This document shows positions 7,958-16,088 of a stretch of 64,000 nucleotides of DNA, piece after piece. A program made the translations under genes and the position numbers. Source of the DNA: Nocardia donostiensis (GTDB lineage: Bacteria > Actinomycetota > Actinomycetes > Mycobacteriales > Mycobacteriaceae). How positions within the stretch are numbered: position 1 is the stretch's first letter; each line of letters starts with the position of its first letter. Under the pieces are notes generated by a model that had not been told where the DNA came from, searched no databases, and was given only the letters and a program-made list of their open reading frames with translations. The DNA lies in NCBI RefSeq assembly GCF_002081715.1, contig NZ_MUKP01000012.1, forward strand, positions 62,001-126,000, read 5' to 3'.

Positions 7958-9162
7958 CCACAATCGATTCCGGTAATTCACTGGCCGGTTTCACGGTCGG
8001 CGTCACCGCCGCCCGGCGGGCCGAGGAGTTCAGCACTCTGCTCACCCGCCGCGGCGCGAGTATCGTTGCCGCCCCCGCGATCCGGATCATTCCATTGGCC
8101 GACGACGCCGAATTGGAGCGAGTGACGCGGCAATTGATCGCCGATCCGCCGCAGATCACCGTTGCCACCACCGGGATCGGGTTCCGCGGCTGGATGGAGG
8201 CCGCCGAGGGTTGGGGCCTGGCCGAACAGTTGCGCGACACGGTGGCATCCACCCGGGTGCTGGCCCGCGGTCCCAAAGCCAAAGGCGCCATCCGCGCTGC
8301 GGAACTCCGTGAGGAATGGTCGCCCGCCTCGGAGTCGTCGGCAGAGGTGCTCGACCAGCTGCTCGCCGAAGGTGTGGCAGGGGTGCGGATCGCGGTACAG
8401 CTGCACGGCGCCACCACCGAATGGGAGCCGGTCCCCGATTTCTGCGAGGTGCTGCGCTGCGCGGGCGCCGATGTGGTCCCGGTGCCGGTGTACCGCTGGA
8501 CGCCGCCGCCGGACCAGGGACCGATGGATCAGCTGATCGAGGCGATCATCACCGGTGGGCTGGACTGCGTCACCTTCACCAGCGCGCCCGCTGTCGCATC
8601 GATGCTGATGCGCGCCGACGATACCGGCCTGCTGGAAGGGGTATTGCAGGCGCTGCGCAGCCGGGTGCTGGCCGCCTGTGTCGGCCCGATCACCGCGGCC
8701 CCGCTGGAAGAGCTCGGCGTGCCCACCTCGCAACCCGGACGCGCGCGCCTCGGTGCGCTGGCCCGCCACGTCGCCGAGGAACTGCCCCGCCGCGCCGGCC
8801 GCATCCAGGCCGCCGGGCACGCCATCAGCGTGCGCGGCGCGTGTGTCGTCGTCGACGGCAGGGTGCGGCAGCTCGCGCCTGCTCCGATGGCGCTGATGCG
8901 TTCGCTTGCCCGCCATCCCGGCCGGGTCGTCTCCCGCGAAGACCTGCTGGCGGCACTGCCGGGCGGCGGTGAGGACACCCACGCTGTGGAAACCGCTATC
9001 GCACGGCTGCGCGCAGGTCTCGGCGCCCCTAAAGCCATTCAGACGGTGGTCAAACGTGGTTATCGGCTGGCACTCGACTCTGCCGAATGCGCCGACGGCA
9101 AAGCCCCATCCCCGGTGTCCGATTCCGCGTCACTGCTTCTGGTGCGGACGGTGGTGAGCTGA
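7954..9162 (+). CDS. hemD: Uroporphyrinogen-III synthase fused to winged-helix DNA-binding domain
   Basis: A 402-residue two-part protein. Residues about 8-275 form a HemD-type uroporphyrinogen-III synthase (two Rossmann-like lobes; TGIGFRGWMEAAE, FTSAPAVASML, CVGPITAAPLEELG), which cyclises hydroxymethylbilane on the way to siroheme. Residues about 288-375 form an OmpR-like winged helix (LMRSLARHPGRVVSREDLLAALPG ... HAVETAIARLRAGLG ... TVVKRGYRLAL). The fusion is known in mycobacteria and relatives (Rv0260c type as I recall). Its place between nirD and a chelatase suggests siroheme supply for NirB plus DNA-binding feedback on this or a related operon; the regulatory role is inferred. Stop and next start overlap (TGATG). 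Confidence 0.87.
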   Translation: MTTIDSGNSLAGFTVGVTAARRAEEFSTLLTRRGASIVAAPAIRIIPLADDAELERVTRQLIADPPQITVATTGIGFRGWMEAAEGWGLAEQLRDTVASTRVLARGPKAKGAIRAAELREEWSPASESSAEVLDQLLAEGVAGVRIAVQLHGATTEWEPVPDFCEVLRCAGADVVPVPVYRWTPPPDQGPMDQLIEAIITGGLDCVTFTSAPAVASMLMRADDTGLLEGVLQALRSRVLAACVGPITAAPLEELGVPTSQPGRARLGALARHVAEELPRRAGRIQAAGHAISVRGACVVVDGRVRQLAPAPMALMRSLARHPGRVVSREDLLAALPGGGEDTHAVETAIARLRAGLGAPKAIQTVVKRGYRLALDSAECADGKAPSPVSDSASLLLVRTVVS

Positions 9163-9959
9163 TGAGCGCCCCGGCGCTGGTGCTGGTCGCGCACGGCACC
9201 AGGAGTGCTGAAGGTGTGGAGATGATTGCCGCGCTGGCGGAGGCCGTATCTCGGGAGCTCACCTCTGGGGCAGCCCGGGCCGCCGGTATCAGCGGCGCGA
9301 AACCGGTTGGTGCCCCGACGTGCACTGTGCACCGCGCGACGCCGCCCGTGCGTACGGCGTTCGTCGACGTACTCGGCCCGTCACCGTCCGAGGTGTTGAA
9401 AGACCTGTCCGCGCACCCCGAGCCCGCGATCGTGGTTCCGGCGTTTCTGGCCTCCGGCTACCACGTCTACCAGGACGTTCCGCGCGAGGTGGCCGACAGC
9501 GGCCATTCGGGAGCGGTGGTGACGCCCGCAATGGGGCCGGACCCGGCGCTGATCTGCGTTATGGCGATGCGCCTGCGCGCGGCCGGCTGGCAGCCCGGCG
9601 ACGCCGTGGTATTCGCCGCCGCAGGCTCCTCGGATCCACGTGCCCGCCGGGATGTCCGCCGCGCCACCGCCATGCTCGCCGAACACCTCGGGACCCCCGT
9701 ACACCCGGGGTATATCGCTACCGGCGCGCCGCGCGTACCCGACGTGGTGCGCGCCGTGCGCGCCTCAGGCGAGCCCCGCGTATTCGTGGCCTCGTATCTG
9801 CTCGCCCACGGCCTGTTCCAGCAGCGACTGCACGAGGCGGGCGCCACCGCCGTCGCCGACCCCATCGGCGTACATCCAGCGGTGGTACGGCTCATCGCCG
9901 GCCGGTACCGCACCGCGTGCCGGGAACTCGTGGTCTCGCGCTCCTACTCGGCCAGCTGA
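9162..9959 (+). CDS. Sirohydrochlorin chelatase, CbiX/SirB type
   Basis: A 265-residue CbiX-type chelatase with two repeated half domains: LVLVAHGTRS with the metal-binding His near residue 10, then VVPAFLASGYHVYQDVP, and a second half with VVFAAAGSSDPRARRD and VFVASYLLAHGLFQQRL. These enzymes insert Fe2+ (or Co2+) into sirohydrochlorin. In a nirBD operon the likely product is siroheme for NirB. The start overlaps the stop of the preceding gene, so narK to this gene reads as one operon. The last 195 bases overlap a convergent open frame. Confidence 0.88.
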   Translation: MSAPALVLVAHGTRSAEGVEMIAALAEAVSRELTSGAARAAGISGAKPVGAPTCTVHRATPPVRTAFVDVLGPSPSEVLKDLSAHPEPAIVVPAFLASGYHVYQDVPREVADSGHSGAVVTPAMGPDPALICVMAMRLRAAGWQPGDAVVFAAAGSSDPRARRDVRRATAMLAEHLGTPVHPGYIATGAPRVPDVVRAVRASGEPRVFVASYLLAHGLFQQRLHEAGATAVADPIGVHPAVVRLIAGRYRTACRELVVSRSYSAS

Positions 9960-10343
9960 CCGACTCGCCTGCCGTGCCACGTTCAGCAGAGCCGCAACAT
10001 CGACGTCGGGCACCTTCTCGCGCCTCAATTCTTTGACGAGCGAGCGCTGTTCGACGCTGAGCTCGTCGGACAGGCGTTCGATGGTCGCCCGGAGTTCCGC
10101 GATATGTCGTACTCGCCGATCGACATCGTGCGTATCCCGGAAGTCATCGACGATCAGGCGCGACTCCACCCTGGACAGTGGGACATCGAGCTTCGCGGCG
10201 ATGATCGTCCGTGCCTCGTAACCGACATCTGTCAGATGCCGTGCTTGTCCGCACGGGTCCGTTCCGTACACATCAGGGATGGTGATTTCCCACCACCGTC
10301 CCACGCGGCTGGCGTGAACGTCGTAGGTGATCGGCTCGCTCAC
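9765..10343 (-). CDS. HicB-like antitoxin/regulator without toxin partner
   Basis: The first 130 or so residues look like a HicB-family antitoxin: a partial RNase-H-like fold (YDVHASRVGRWWEITIPDVYGTDPCGQARHLTDV ... in pieces), a charged helical segment (about 75-110) and a short helix-turn-helix-like end (VPDVDVAALLNVARQAS). After about residue 133 the frame runs on for 60 residues antisense to the chelatase gene and looks non-native, as if a stop had been lost. No HicA-type mRNA interferase gene lies on either side, so this is an orphan or a stand-alone regulator. An end near 9940 would be expected from family lengths. Confidence 0.6.
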   Translation of the reverse strand: MSEPITYDVHASRVGRWWEITIPDVYGTDPCGQARHLTDVGYEARTIIAAKLDVPLSRVESRLIVDDFRDTHDVDRRVRHIAELRATIERLSDELSVEQRSLVKELRREKVPDVDVAALLNVARQASRSAGRVGARDHEFPARGAVPAGDEPYHRWMYADGVGDGGGARLVQSLLEQAVGEQIRGHEYAGLA

Positions 10344-10431
10344 GGTTCTTCCTCCTCCGTGCAGTCGCAGGACGCCACCGCCTTGTCGATGGTCGGACCA
10401 CCCCTGGCGAGGTGGTCCCGTGCCGTGCCGT

Positions 10432-11289
10432 TCAGTCGCCGATTGCGGACATGCGGGCGACCCCCGGACGGAGGCTGAATCGGCGGTGGTCGAAATCCCA
10501 GAAACGGTAGATCGGCCACTGCACGGTGTGCGTTGCCCAGGCTGCGACGATCATCGCTACATGGATGGGGTGGACCTGAAACCCGTGGTCGGTCAGCGTC
10601 CGTAGGCCGATCCGGTGGAACTGCCAGCAGCGGCGCGGGGTGGTGCGGCGGCGCCGGGAGGAGGTTTCGGCGCGCATCGTTGTCAGCTGGTCGATACGAA
10701 GTCCGCGTTTGGTCAGACACAGCGCGAGGTCCAGGTCCTCGGCTACATCGGCGCGCGCCTGGGTGTCGTCACGAACCTGCAGCCATGCATCGCGCCGGAT
10801 CGCCATATTCGGCCCGTACATATTGCCCACCTGGCCACCCAGTTTGCCGAAGCGGACCAGTAACGACTGGCCGAATTTCAGGAAGAAACCGACGGGCGAA
10901 TCATGGTATGTGCACAGGCCGGTCAGGGCGGCGGTGTCGGGGTGGGTGGTGAAATACTCGCGGATCGTCGCGCCCCAGTCGGGTGCGACGAGAGTATCGG
11001 CGTCGGTGCGTGCGATGAATTCCCCTCTCGCTTTGTCGAATCCGGCGTTGCGGGCGTGTGGGATGCCGCGAACCGGTTCGTGGATCAATGCGACAGCCGG
11101 ATGGTGGGCGGCGAATTCGCCGACGATTTCCGGGGTGCCGTCATCACTGCCGTTGTCGACGACGATCACCTCGTCGATCGCTGTCTGCGCGACCAATCGA
11201 CGCAGGGCAGCGACGATCACCTCGGCTTCGTTGAGAGCTGGCACGATGACGGACAGCGTGGTAGTGGATTCCGGATTCGACATCGGCAT
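10432..11289 (-). CDS. Family 2 glycosyltransferase
   Basis: A 285-residue GT-A enzyme. The nucleotide-sugar half starts SVIVPALNEAEVIVAALRRL and has VVDNGSDDGT; the metal-binding DxD is TDAD (Asp96, Asp98). The acceptor half has NMYGPNMAIRRDAW and the catalytic-base region AEDLDLALCLTKRG. A hydrophobic stretch near residue 245 may touch the membrane. Such enzymes transfer one sugar to a lipid, protein or polysaccharide acceptor; donor and acceptor are not predictable here. It stands apart from other sugar genes and has about 180 bases of upstream spacer. Confidence 0.85.
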   Translation of the reverse strand: MPMSNPESTTTLSVIVPALNEAEVIVAALRRLVAQTAIDEVIVVDNGSDDGTPEIVGEFAAHHPAVALIHEPVRGIPHARNAGFDKARGEFIARTDADTLVAPDWGATIREYFTTHPDTAALTGLCTYHDSPVGFFLKFGQSLLVRFGKLGGQVGNMYGPNMAIRRDAWLQVRDDTQARADVAEDLDLALCLTKRGLRIDQLTTMRAETSSRRRRTTPRRCWQFHRIGLRTLTDHGFQVHPIHVAMIVAAWATHTVQWPIYRFWDFDHRRFSLRPGVARMSAIGD

Positions 11290-11473
11290 ATCCGTTCTGT
11301 TGCTGCGGGTTCGGCTGAACCGAAAACGTCCTGCGCCATTACTTCGCCGTTATGTGCAGGACACGGTGCGGTGATGTGGTCCCCGACGTACGAAAGGGTA
11401 GACCGCCGTGACGCTCGAAGGCAGGAAATCCCAGCGGGACCGGCGGCACGAACTGTTGTGCGCGCTGAGCCGC

Positions 11474-12226
11474 TCAGCTTCCCGTAACTGCGGCCCGGTC
11501 CCGGAGTTCGGCGACGGCGCGGGTCAGGTCGGCCGGATTATTGGTCATGGATTCGATAAGCTGGTCGGTCCAGCGCAATCCGGCGCGGTCGAGGAGAGTT
11601 TTCTCGTTCGTCGTCCATTCGCCGCGTGCGGCGAGAACCGCATGAGCGTACTGGACCGCGGCGACCGCCATGAGCCCGGCGCAGTGGGTGAGCCGGCCGT
11701 GCGGGGCATAATTGTGTTCGGCGTAGCGCAGATTCAGCTCGGCTTGCGCCCGCCATCTGGGCGGGGCCGAAGTGCGCAGCGCGGCAGGATAGCCGGGCCT
11801 TGGCAGGTCCCCGGACAGCACCCGGTGGATGGCGAGTTCACCGGCGACGAAGTAGCTGGGCAGACCGGCCAGATGGAACATCAGTGGCTCGACGTGGAAT
11901 TCACCTACCGCACAGCGGGTGAGCTCGTGCTCGACAGCGGCCAGATCACGGTAGTGCAGATCTACTTGCCTGCCGTCCACCCGCAGCCAGGCCCCACCGT
12001 TGAACAGCCCGCTGCCCCAGCCGCCGATCTCCGACACCTCGCCCGTCCAGCCGATATCACGCACCGTCTGCGGATCGAAATCGCCGCGATAGTAGAGCGC
12101 CAGATCCCAGTCGCTGTCGGGTCGGTCGGTGCCTTGTGCACGCGAACCGCCCAGAGTGACCGCGGTGACGCCGGGCAACGCGGCCAAGGTGCCGGTCAGA
12201 TACGCGAGGAACTCGTCGTCACTCAT
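11474..12226 (-). CDS. Nucleotidyltransferase domain protein
   Basis: A 250-residue protein of the minimal-nucleotidyltransferase superfamily. The active-site signature GGSRAQGTDRPDSDWDLALYY lies at residues 26-46 (helix-turn GS, then metal-binding Asp39 and Asp41), followed by an alpha-helical half that may bind substrate (FHVEPLMFHLAGLPSYFVAGELAIHRVLSGDLPRP). These proteins transfer NMP to small molecules, including antibiotics, or to proteins; the substrate is unknown. The ATG at 12226 was chosen because the 50 residues upstream in frame are non-native. Confidence 0.75.
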   Translation of the reverse strand: MSDDEFLAYLTGTLAALPGVTAVTLGGSRAQGTDRPDSDWDLALYYRGDFDPQTVRDIGWTGEVSEIGGWGSGLFNGGAWLRVDGRQVDLHYRDLAAVEHELTRCAVGEFHVEPLMFHLAGLPSYFVAGELAIHRVLSGDLPRPGYPAALRTSAPPRWRAQAELNLRYAEHNYAPHGRLTHCAGLMAVAAVQYAHAVLAARGEWTTNEKTLLDRAGLRWTDQLIESMTNNPADLTRAVAELRDRAAVTGS

Positions 12227-12284
12227 GGGCGGCGATGCTAGTGTCCAGCGGCGGTTCCGGCCAGCGGCTGACTCCGGGCGGATC

Positions 12285-14036
12285 TCATCTCGGCACCGGG
12301 AGGAACTCCACCTTCGTTGCGTCCACTGCCCCTGCGGGGACGATGACCAGCCCGTCCCGGTCGAGGAGCCCACCAAGATGGGCGGTGCGGACGGCAGGGT
12401 CGCCGGTCCAGCCGCCGCCGGGTTCGTGGCGGGCCGGAACTATGCGCGGAACCGAGGCCGCTATCTCACCCGCATTGTGCAGCGGGCCGACGACAGGACG
12501 GGCGGGCTGGGCTGCGGTGCGGCCTTCGACTAGCGCGGGTGCCAGCGCGAGCAGAGTGGCAACAGCAGCGAAAGGGTTACCGGGAAGACCCAGTACGGTG
12601 GCGGTGGAGGGGAGTTCGGCGACAACCGTGGATCCGCCGGGACGCAGGCGCAGCCGGTGCACCAGGATGTGGGCTTCGGCGCGGTGCAGTGCGGCGCGCA
12701 GCTGGTCGGCTGCACCGGAGCCGGTGGCACCGACGATGACCAGCAGATCGCAATCACCAGGGTCCGAGACGGAGGCGAGCACCTCGTCGAAACCGTGTGG
12801 AGTGTCGCGCAGATGCACCCGGCCGATGGGCCGGATACCGCAGGCAGTCAGCAGGTCCGGCAGGATCGGCCCGATCGAGTCCCTGGTCTGGCCGGTCTGT
12901 AGCGGTCCCTCGCTGCGGATTTCGTCGCCGGTCATTACGATCCGCGCCCGGACCGGGCCGCGCACCGGCGCCTCGGTGACCTCTACGGCGGCAGCAGCGG
13001 AGACCAGCGCCGCGGTCACCGGTGTACCGGCGGGCGCGACCGGGTCACCCGGCGCGCGGTCCTCACCGCGCCGCCGGATATCCGAACGCTCAGGTGTGCC
13101 CGGACGTCGGTGTAGCCGTTGATCCTCGCTGGTAACGGCGAATTCGTCGCGCAGTACGAAGGCGGTGCCGTCGGGCACGTGCGCCCCGGTGGCGATCTGC
13201 ACGGCCTCACCGGGTAGCAGGCCGACCGGGCGTTGCCCGCCTGCGAATCCGATATCGGCGCGCAGCCGCCACGGTCCCTCACCCGCCACCGCGTAGCCGT
13301 CCATCGCGGAAACATCGAAACGCGGGAGCGCGTCGGCCGCGACGATGGGGGCGGCCAGTGCCGCGCCGCGCACCTCCCGCAACTCGGTGGTGTATGCGGT
13401 GAGCCGGGTCAGCCGGGTGCGCAGGATCTCGCGCGCCTCGTCGAGCGGGACAGGTGGGCGGTCACGTTCGGCGGCGGCTCGAGCGGCCCGTACCTCTTCG
13501 GCGGTATCACAGTCGGCGATACCCGGCAGCGGCACGATCACCGTCTCGTCGGGTACCAGCGCCTTCATCGGCTGGTTGATCAACGAGTCCAGGCGCTGCA
13601 GCCGTGCGGCGAGCGCGCTGCGCCGCCAGACGCCGATCAGGTACTGCGGACGCCCTGACTCGTCAGCCGCGAAAACCGCGTCCGCACCCGATTCGTGCGC
13701 GCGGCGCAGCAGATCGACCACCGACCATTCGGTCAGGAACGGCACATCTGCGGCGAGTACCACAACCCGCGGTGCGGGATCGTGGCCGAGCGCGGCCAAC
13801 CCGGCCCCGATCGCGGCGACCGGTCCGGAACCCGGCGGCACTTCGCGCACCTGTACAACGGCGGGATCGAGTTCCGGCCGGTGCGGTCCGACGACGACGG
13901 TTCGCCCGCACGACGCGGCGGCCGTGAGCGCGGCGTCCAGCATCGACCGGCCGCCGATCACGATCGCGGGTTTGTCGACCCCACCCATCCGGCTGGCGCG
14001 ACCGCCGGCGAGCACGATCGCGTCGACGGCGGTCAC
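12285..14036 (-). CDS. MobA-MoeA fusion, molybdenum cofactor biosynthesis
   Basis: A 583-residue fusion. Residues 1 to about 190 are a MobA-like nucleotidyltransferase (VLAGGRASRMGGVDKP at the start, then LAADVPF) that attaches GMP to molybdopterin. Residues about 205-583 are a MoeA-like molybdotransferase (RFDVSAMDGYAV, ATGAHVPDGT, VMTGDE, PGNPFAAV), which inserts molybdate into adenylated molybdopterin. Two MoeA motifs are altered: DSN is DSI (DSIGPILPDLL) and the GGVSxGxxD loop reads GATGSGAAD, so the MoeA half may be weakened. The locus lies between nitrite-assimilation and repair genes, with moeZ at the start of the window. Confidence 0.85.
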   Translation of the reverse strand: MTAVDAIVLAGGRASRMGGVDKPAIVIGGRSMLDAALTAAASCGRTVVVGPHRPELDPAVVQVREVPPGSGPVAAIGAGLAALGHDPAPRVVVLAADVPFLTEWSVVDLLRRAHESGADAVFAADESGRPQYLIGVWRRSALAARLQRLDSLINQPMKALVPDETVIVPLPGIADCDTAEEVRAARAAAERDRPPVPLDEAREILRTRLTRLTAYTTELREVRGAALAAPIVAADALPRFDVSAMDGYAVAGEGPWRLRADIGFAGGQRPVGLLPGEAVQIATGAHVPDGTAFVLRDEFAVTSEDQRLHRRPGTPERSDIRRRGEDRAPGDPVAPAGTPVTAALVSAAAAVEVTEAPVRGPVRARIVMTGDEIRSEGPLQTGQTRDSIGPILPDLLTACGIRPIGRVHLRDTPHGFDEVLASVSDPGDCDLLVIVGATGSGAADQLRAALHRAEAHILVHRLRLRPGGSTVVAELPSTATVLGLPGNPFAAVATLLALAPALVEGRTAAQPARPVVGPLHNAGEIAASVPRIVPARHEPGGGWTGDPAVRTAHLGGLLDRDGLVIVPAGAVDATKVEFLPVPR

Positions 14037-14075
14037 CGGTCGCGGCCTAGCGCTGGGTTCGGCATACCTGACATG

Positions 14076-14852
14076 CTAATTCGGTGCGCCACTCCGGCCG
14101 GCCGGTGTTACTGCTCTGGCACCGTCGATCGTCGGGGCGAGCAGGCAGAATTCATTGGTTTCCGGATCGGCCAGCGCCTGTGCCGTCGGATCGCCGATCG
14201 GTTCGATCGAGGTGGCGCCCGCGGCGTGCAGCCGCGCCATCTCGGCATGCGGATCGCAGGGCAGTGCGGGGACGAGGTCGAGGCGTAGCCGGTTGCGGCC
14301 GCATTTCGGTTCCGGGGTGTACACGAACTCCAGCCACACGCCGAGCCCGGTCGGCGCACGCAATCCGGTCACCCGTCGCTCGTTGCGCAGCACCGGCCAA
14401 CCGGAAGCGGCCGACCAGAACGCGGCCAGCCGCGCCGGATCACAGGTGTCGACGACGATGGCCGCCAGCGACCCGGTGTCGACGTACTCCTCACGCGGTT
14501 CCAGCACACAGAACTCGTTGCCCTCCGGATCGGCCAGCACCAGCCACGGCACCGAGCCCTGACCGATATCGACGGGGTTGGCTCCGAGAGTGCAGGCGCG
14601 ATCGGCGAGAAACTGCTGATGGTCCAGTGACCGGCTCGCCACGTCCAGATGGATCCGATTCTTACCGTGCTTGACCTGTGTGGTGGGCAGGAAGATCAGC
14701 GCCGGGGTGACGCCTGCGGGTCCGGGAGCAGACACATCGGCTTCATCGGGCCGGTCGAGGGTCACCGACCAGCCGAGCAGTTGGGCCCAGAAATGGGCGA
14801 CGGACCGGGGGCGGGCCGCATCGAACACGACATACGCGAGCCGAGTCGACAT
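14076..14852 (-). CDS. Two-domain VOC (glyoxalase-like) protein
   Basis: A 258-residue protein made of two vicinal-oxygen-chelate units (about 3-120 and 128-245), each ending in the typical LADPEGNEFCVLEP / LADPETNEFCLLAP motif whose Glu is a metal ligand in active members. HLDVAS and LDLVPA supply candidate ligands in the preceding strands. The family includes glyoxalases, dioxygenases and antibiotic-binding proteins; the DUF1-2 glyoxalase-like proteins of actinobacteria are mostly uncharacterised and no specific substrate can be assigned. It lies just upstream of no obvious operon partner. Confidence 0.8.
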   Translation of the reverse strand: MSTRLAYVVFDAARPRSVAHFWAQLLGWSVTLDRPDEADVSAPGPAGVTPALIFLPTTQVKHGKNRIHLDVASRSLDHQQFLADRACTLGANPVDIGQGSVPWLVLADPEGNEFCVLEPREEYVDTGSLAAIVVDTCDPARLAAFWSAASGWPVLRNERRVTGLRAPTGLGVWLEFVYTPEPKCGRNRLRLDLVPALPCDPHAEMARLHAAGATSIEPIGDPTAQALADPETNEFCLLAPTIDGARAVTPAGRSGAPN

Positions 14853-14899
14853 ACCTCCACGGTAACCGCCGATCCTCGCGAAACGGACACGACAAGCGG

Positions 14900-15211
14900 T
14901 TACCGGTCCGGATCGACCGGCAACAGCCAGCGCGCCGCGCGCAGATCGACACGCCCGTCGCGTATCGGTGTCCCTTCCGCTGCCAGCAGCCGCAACTGTC
15001 GTTCAGCCAGATGCGCGGCCGGTTTACCGCCCGCCCCGATCACCCGGTGCCAGGGCAGATCACCCGAGTCGGTGCGCATGATCCAGCCGACGGTGCGCGG
15101 GGTGGACAGCCCGACGGCCGCGGCGATATCGCCGTAGGTGACGACTTTGCCCGGCGGGATCGCCGCCACCAGGTCACGTACCTGTTCGATCTGCGCGTCG
15201 CTGGTCACCAT
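14900..15211 (-). CDS. Alkyltransferase-like DNA repair protein (ATL)
   Basis: A 103-residue MGMT-fold DNA-binding domain (PPGKVVTYGDIAAAVGLSTPRTVGWIM). The catalytic PCHR of O6-alkylguanine transferases is PWHR here (Trp54), the hallmark of alkyltransferase-like proteins, which bind and flip O6-alkylguanine without transferring the alkyl group and hand the lesion to nucleotide excision repair. It ends seven bases from the hydrolase gene upstream of it on the same strand, so the two are probably co-transcribed. Confidence 0.9.
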   Translation of the reverse strand: MVTSDAQIEQVRDLVAAIPPGKVVTYGDIAAAVGLSTPRTVGWIMRTDSGDLPWHRVIGAGGKPAAHLAERQLRLLAAEGTPIRDGRVDLRAARWLLPVDPDR

Positions 15212-15217
15212 GGCGGT

Positions 15218-15994
15218 TCAGAGCACCTCGCGCACCAGCGCCGCGGTGTCGGCGGCGCAGGCCTGGGCGACCATATGCTGGCAGTCCCATTCGTGGACGG
15301 TGAGCCGTGCGCCCAGATGTTCGGTGAGCGCGGCCCGGAATTCCGGGGTGACGAACGGCGGATCCACTTTCATCGCCTGCACCAGCACCGTCGGCAGATC
15401 GGCGGATGGCAGCACGAACTCGCGCGCCAACTGTCCCCAGTAGGAGGTGACGGCGGGCAAGCTCATCCGCCAGCCGACCCGGCCGCCCGCGGTGGGCTTG
15501 AGATGTTCGTCGAGTTCGGCGTCGAGCAGCCGCGGCTCCACATCGCTCCAGCCGGTCTCCAGTTTGTCGGCCCGCGCCTGCGCCACGCTCTCGTAGTCCT
15601 GCGAGGCCAGGCTCGACATCGCGATCTCGTGCAGTAGCCGCGGTTCCAGCGCGATCGCCGGATCGAGCAGGACGAGCCTGCGCACCAGCTCCGGGTGGGT
15701 GCGGGCCAGATGCAGGGCGCAGGCACCGCCGAAGGAATGCCCCAGCAGCACCACCGGTTCGTCGGTTTCCCCGGCCAGCAGCTGCGCCAGATCCGCGACG
15801 ATGGTTTCGAAGTTCCACGGCGGAAGCGGGGTCGAGCGCCCGTGCCCGCGCAGGTCGGGTGCGATGACCCGGACACCGGGCAGATGCTCGGTGGCCAGCG
15901 CCTGCCAGCGTTTCCCGTGCCCGGTCAGGCCGTGCAGCGCCAAGACGACCGGGCCGGTCGCCGGACCGAAACGATGAACGTGAAGCACAGGCAT
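15218..15994 (-). CDS. Alpha/beta hydrolase
   Basis: A 258-residue alpha/beta-hydrolase-fold protein: oxyanion region LALHGLTGHG (about 18-27), APDLRGHGRS (about 45-54), nucleophile elbow GHSFGG with Ser87, acid around LVQAMKVDPP and a late His in EWDCQHMV. The substrate is unknown; an esterase, lipase or meta-cleavage hydrolase are all possible. The ATG at 15994 gives a normal N-terminus; the frame continues upstream antisense to adnA, where it is not coding. Divergent from adnA. Confidence 0.85.
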   Translation of the reverse strand: MPVLHVHRFGPATGPVVLALHGLTGHGKRWQALATEHLPGVRVIAPDLRGHGRSTPLPPWNFETIVADLAQLLAGETDEPVVLLGHSFGGACALHLARTHPELVRRLVLLDPAIALEPRLLHEIAMSSLASQDYESVAQARADKLETGWSDVEPRLLDAELDEHLKPTAGGRVGWRMSLPAVTSYWGQLAREFVLPSADLPTVLVQAMKVDPPFVTPEFRAALTEHLGARLTVHEWDCQHMVAQACAADTAALVREVL

Positions 15995-16088
15995 GAACAC
16001 TATTGTGGCGGCGATACCAGACCGCGGCCGGAGGGGCTGCCCGGCCGGGCGCGCGGGGCTGTCGGCGGTGTCTGTTGCAATAGCCGGC

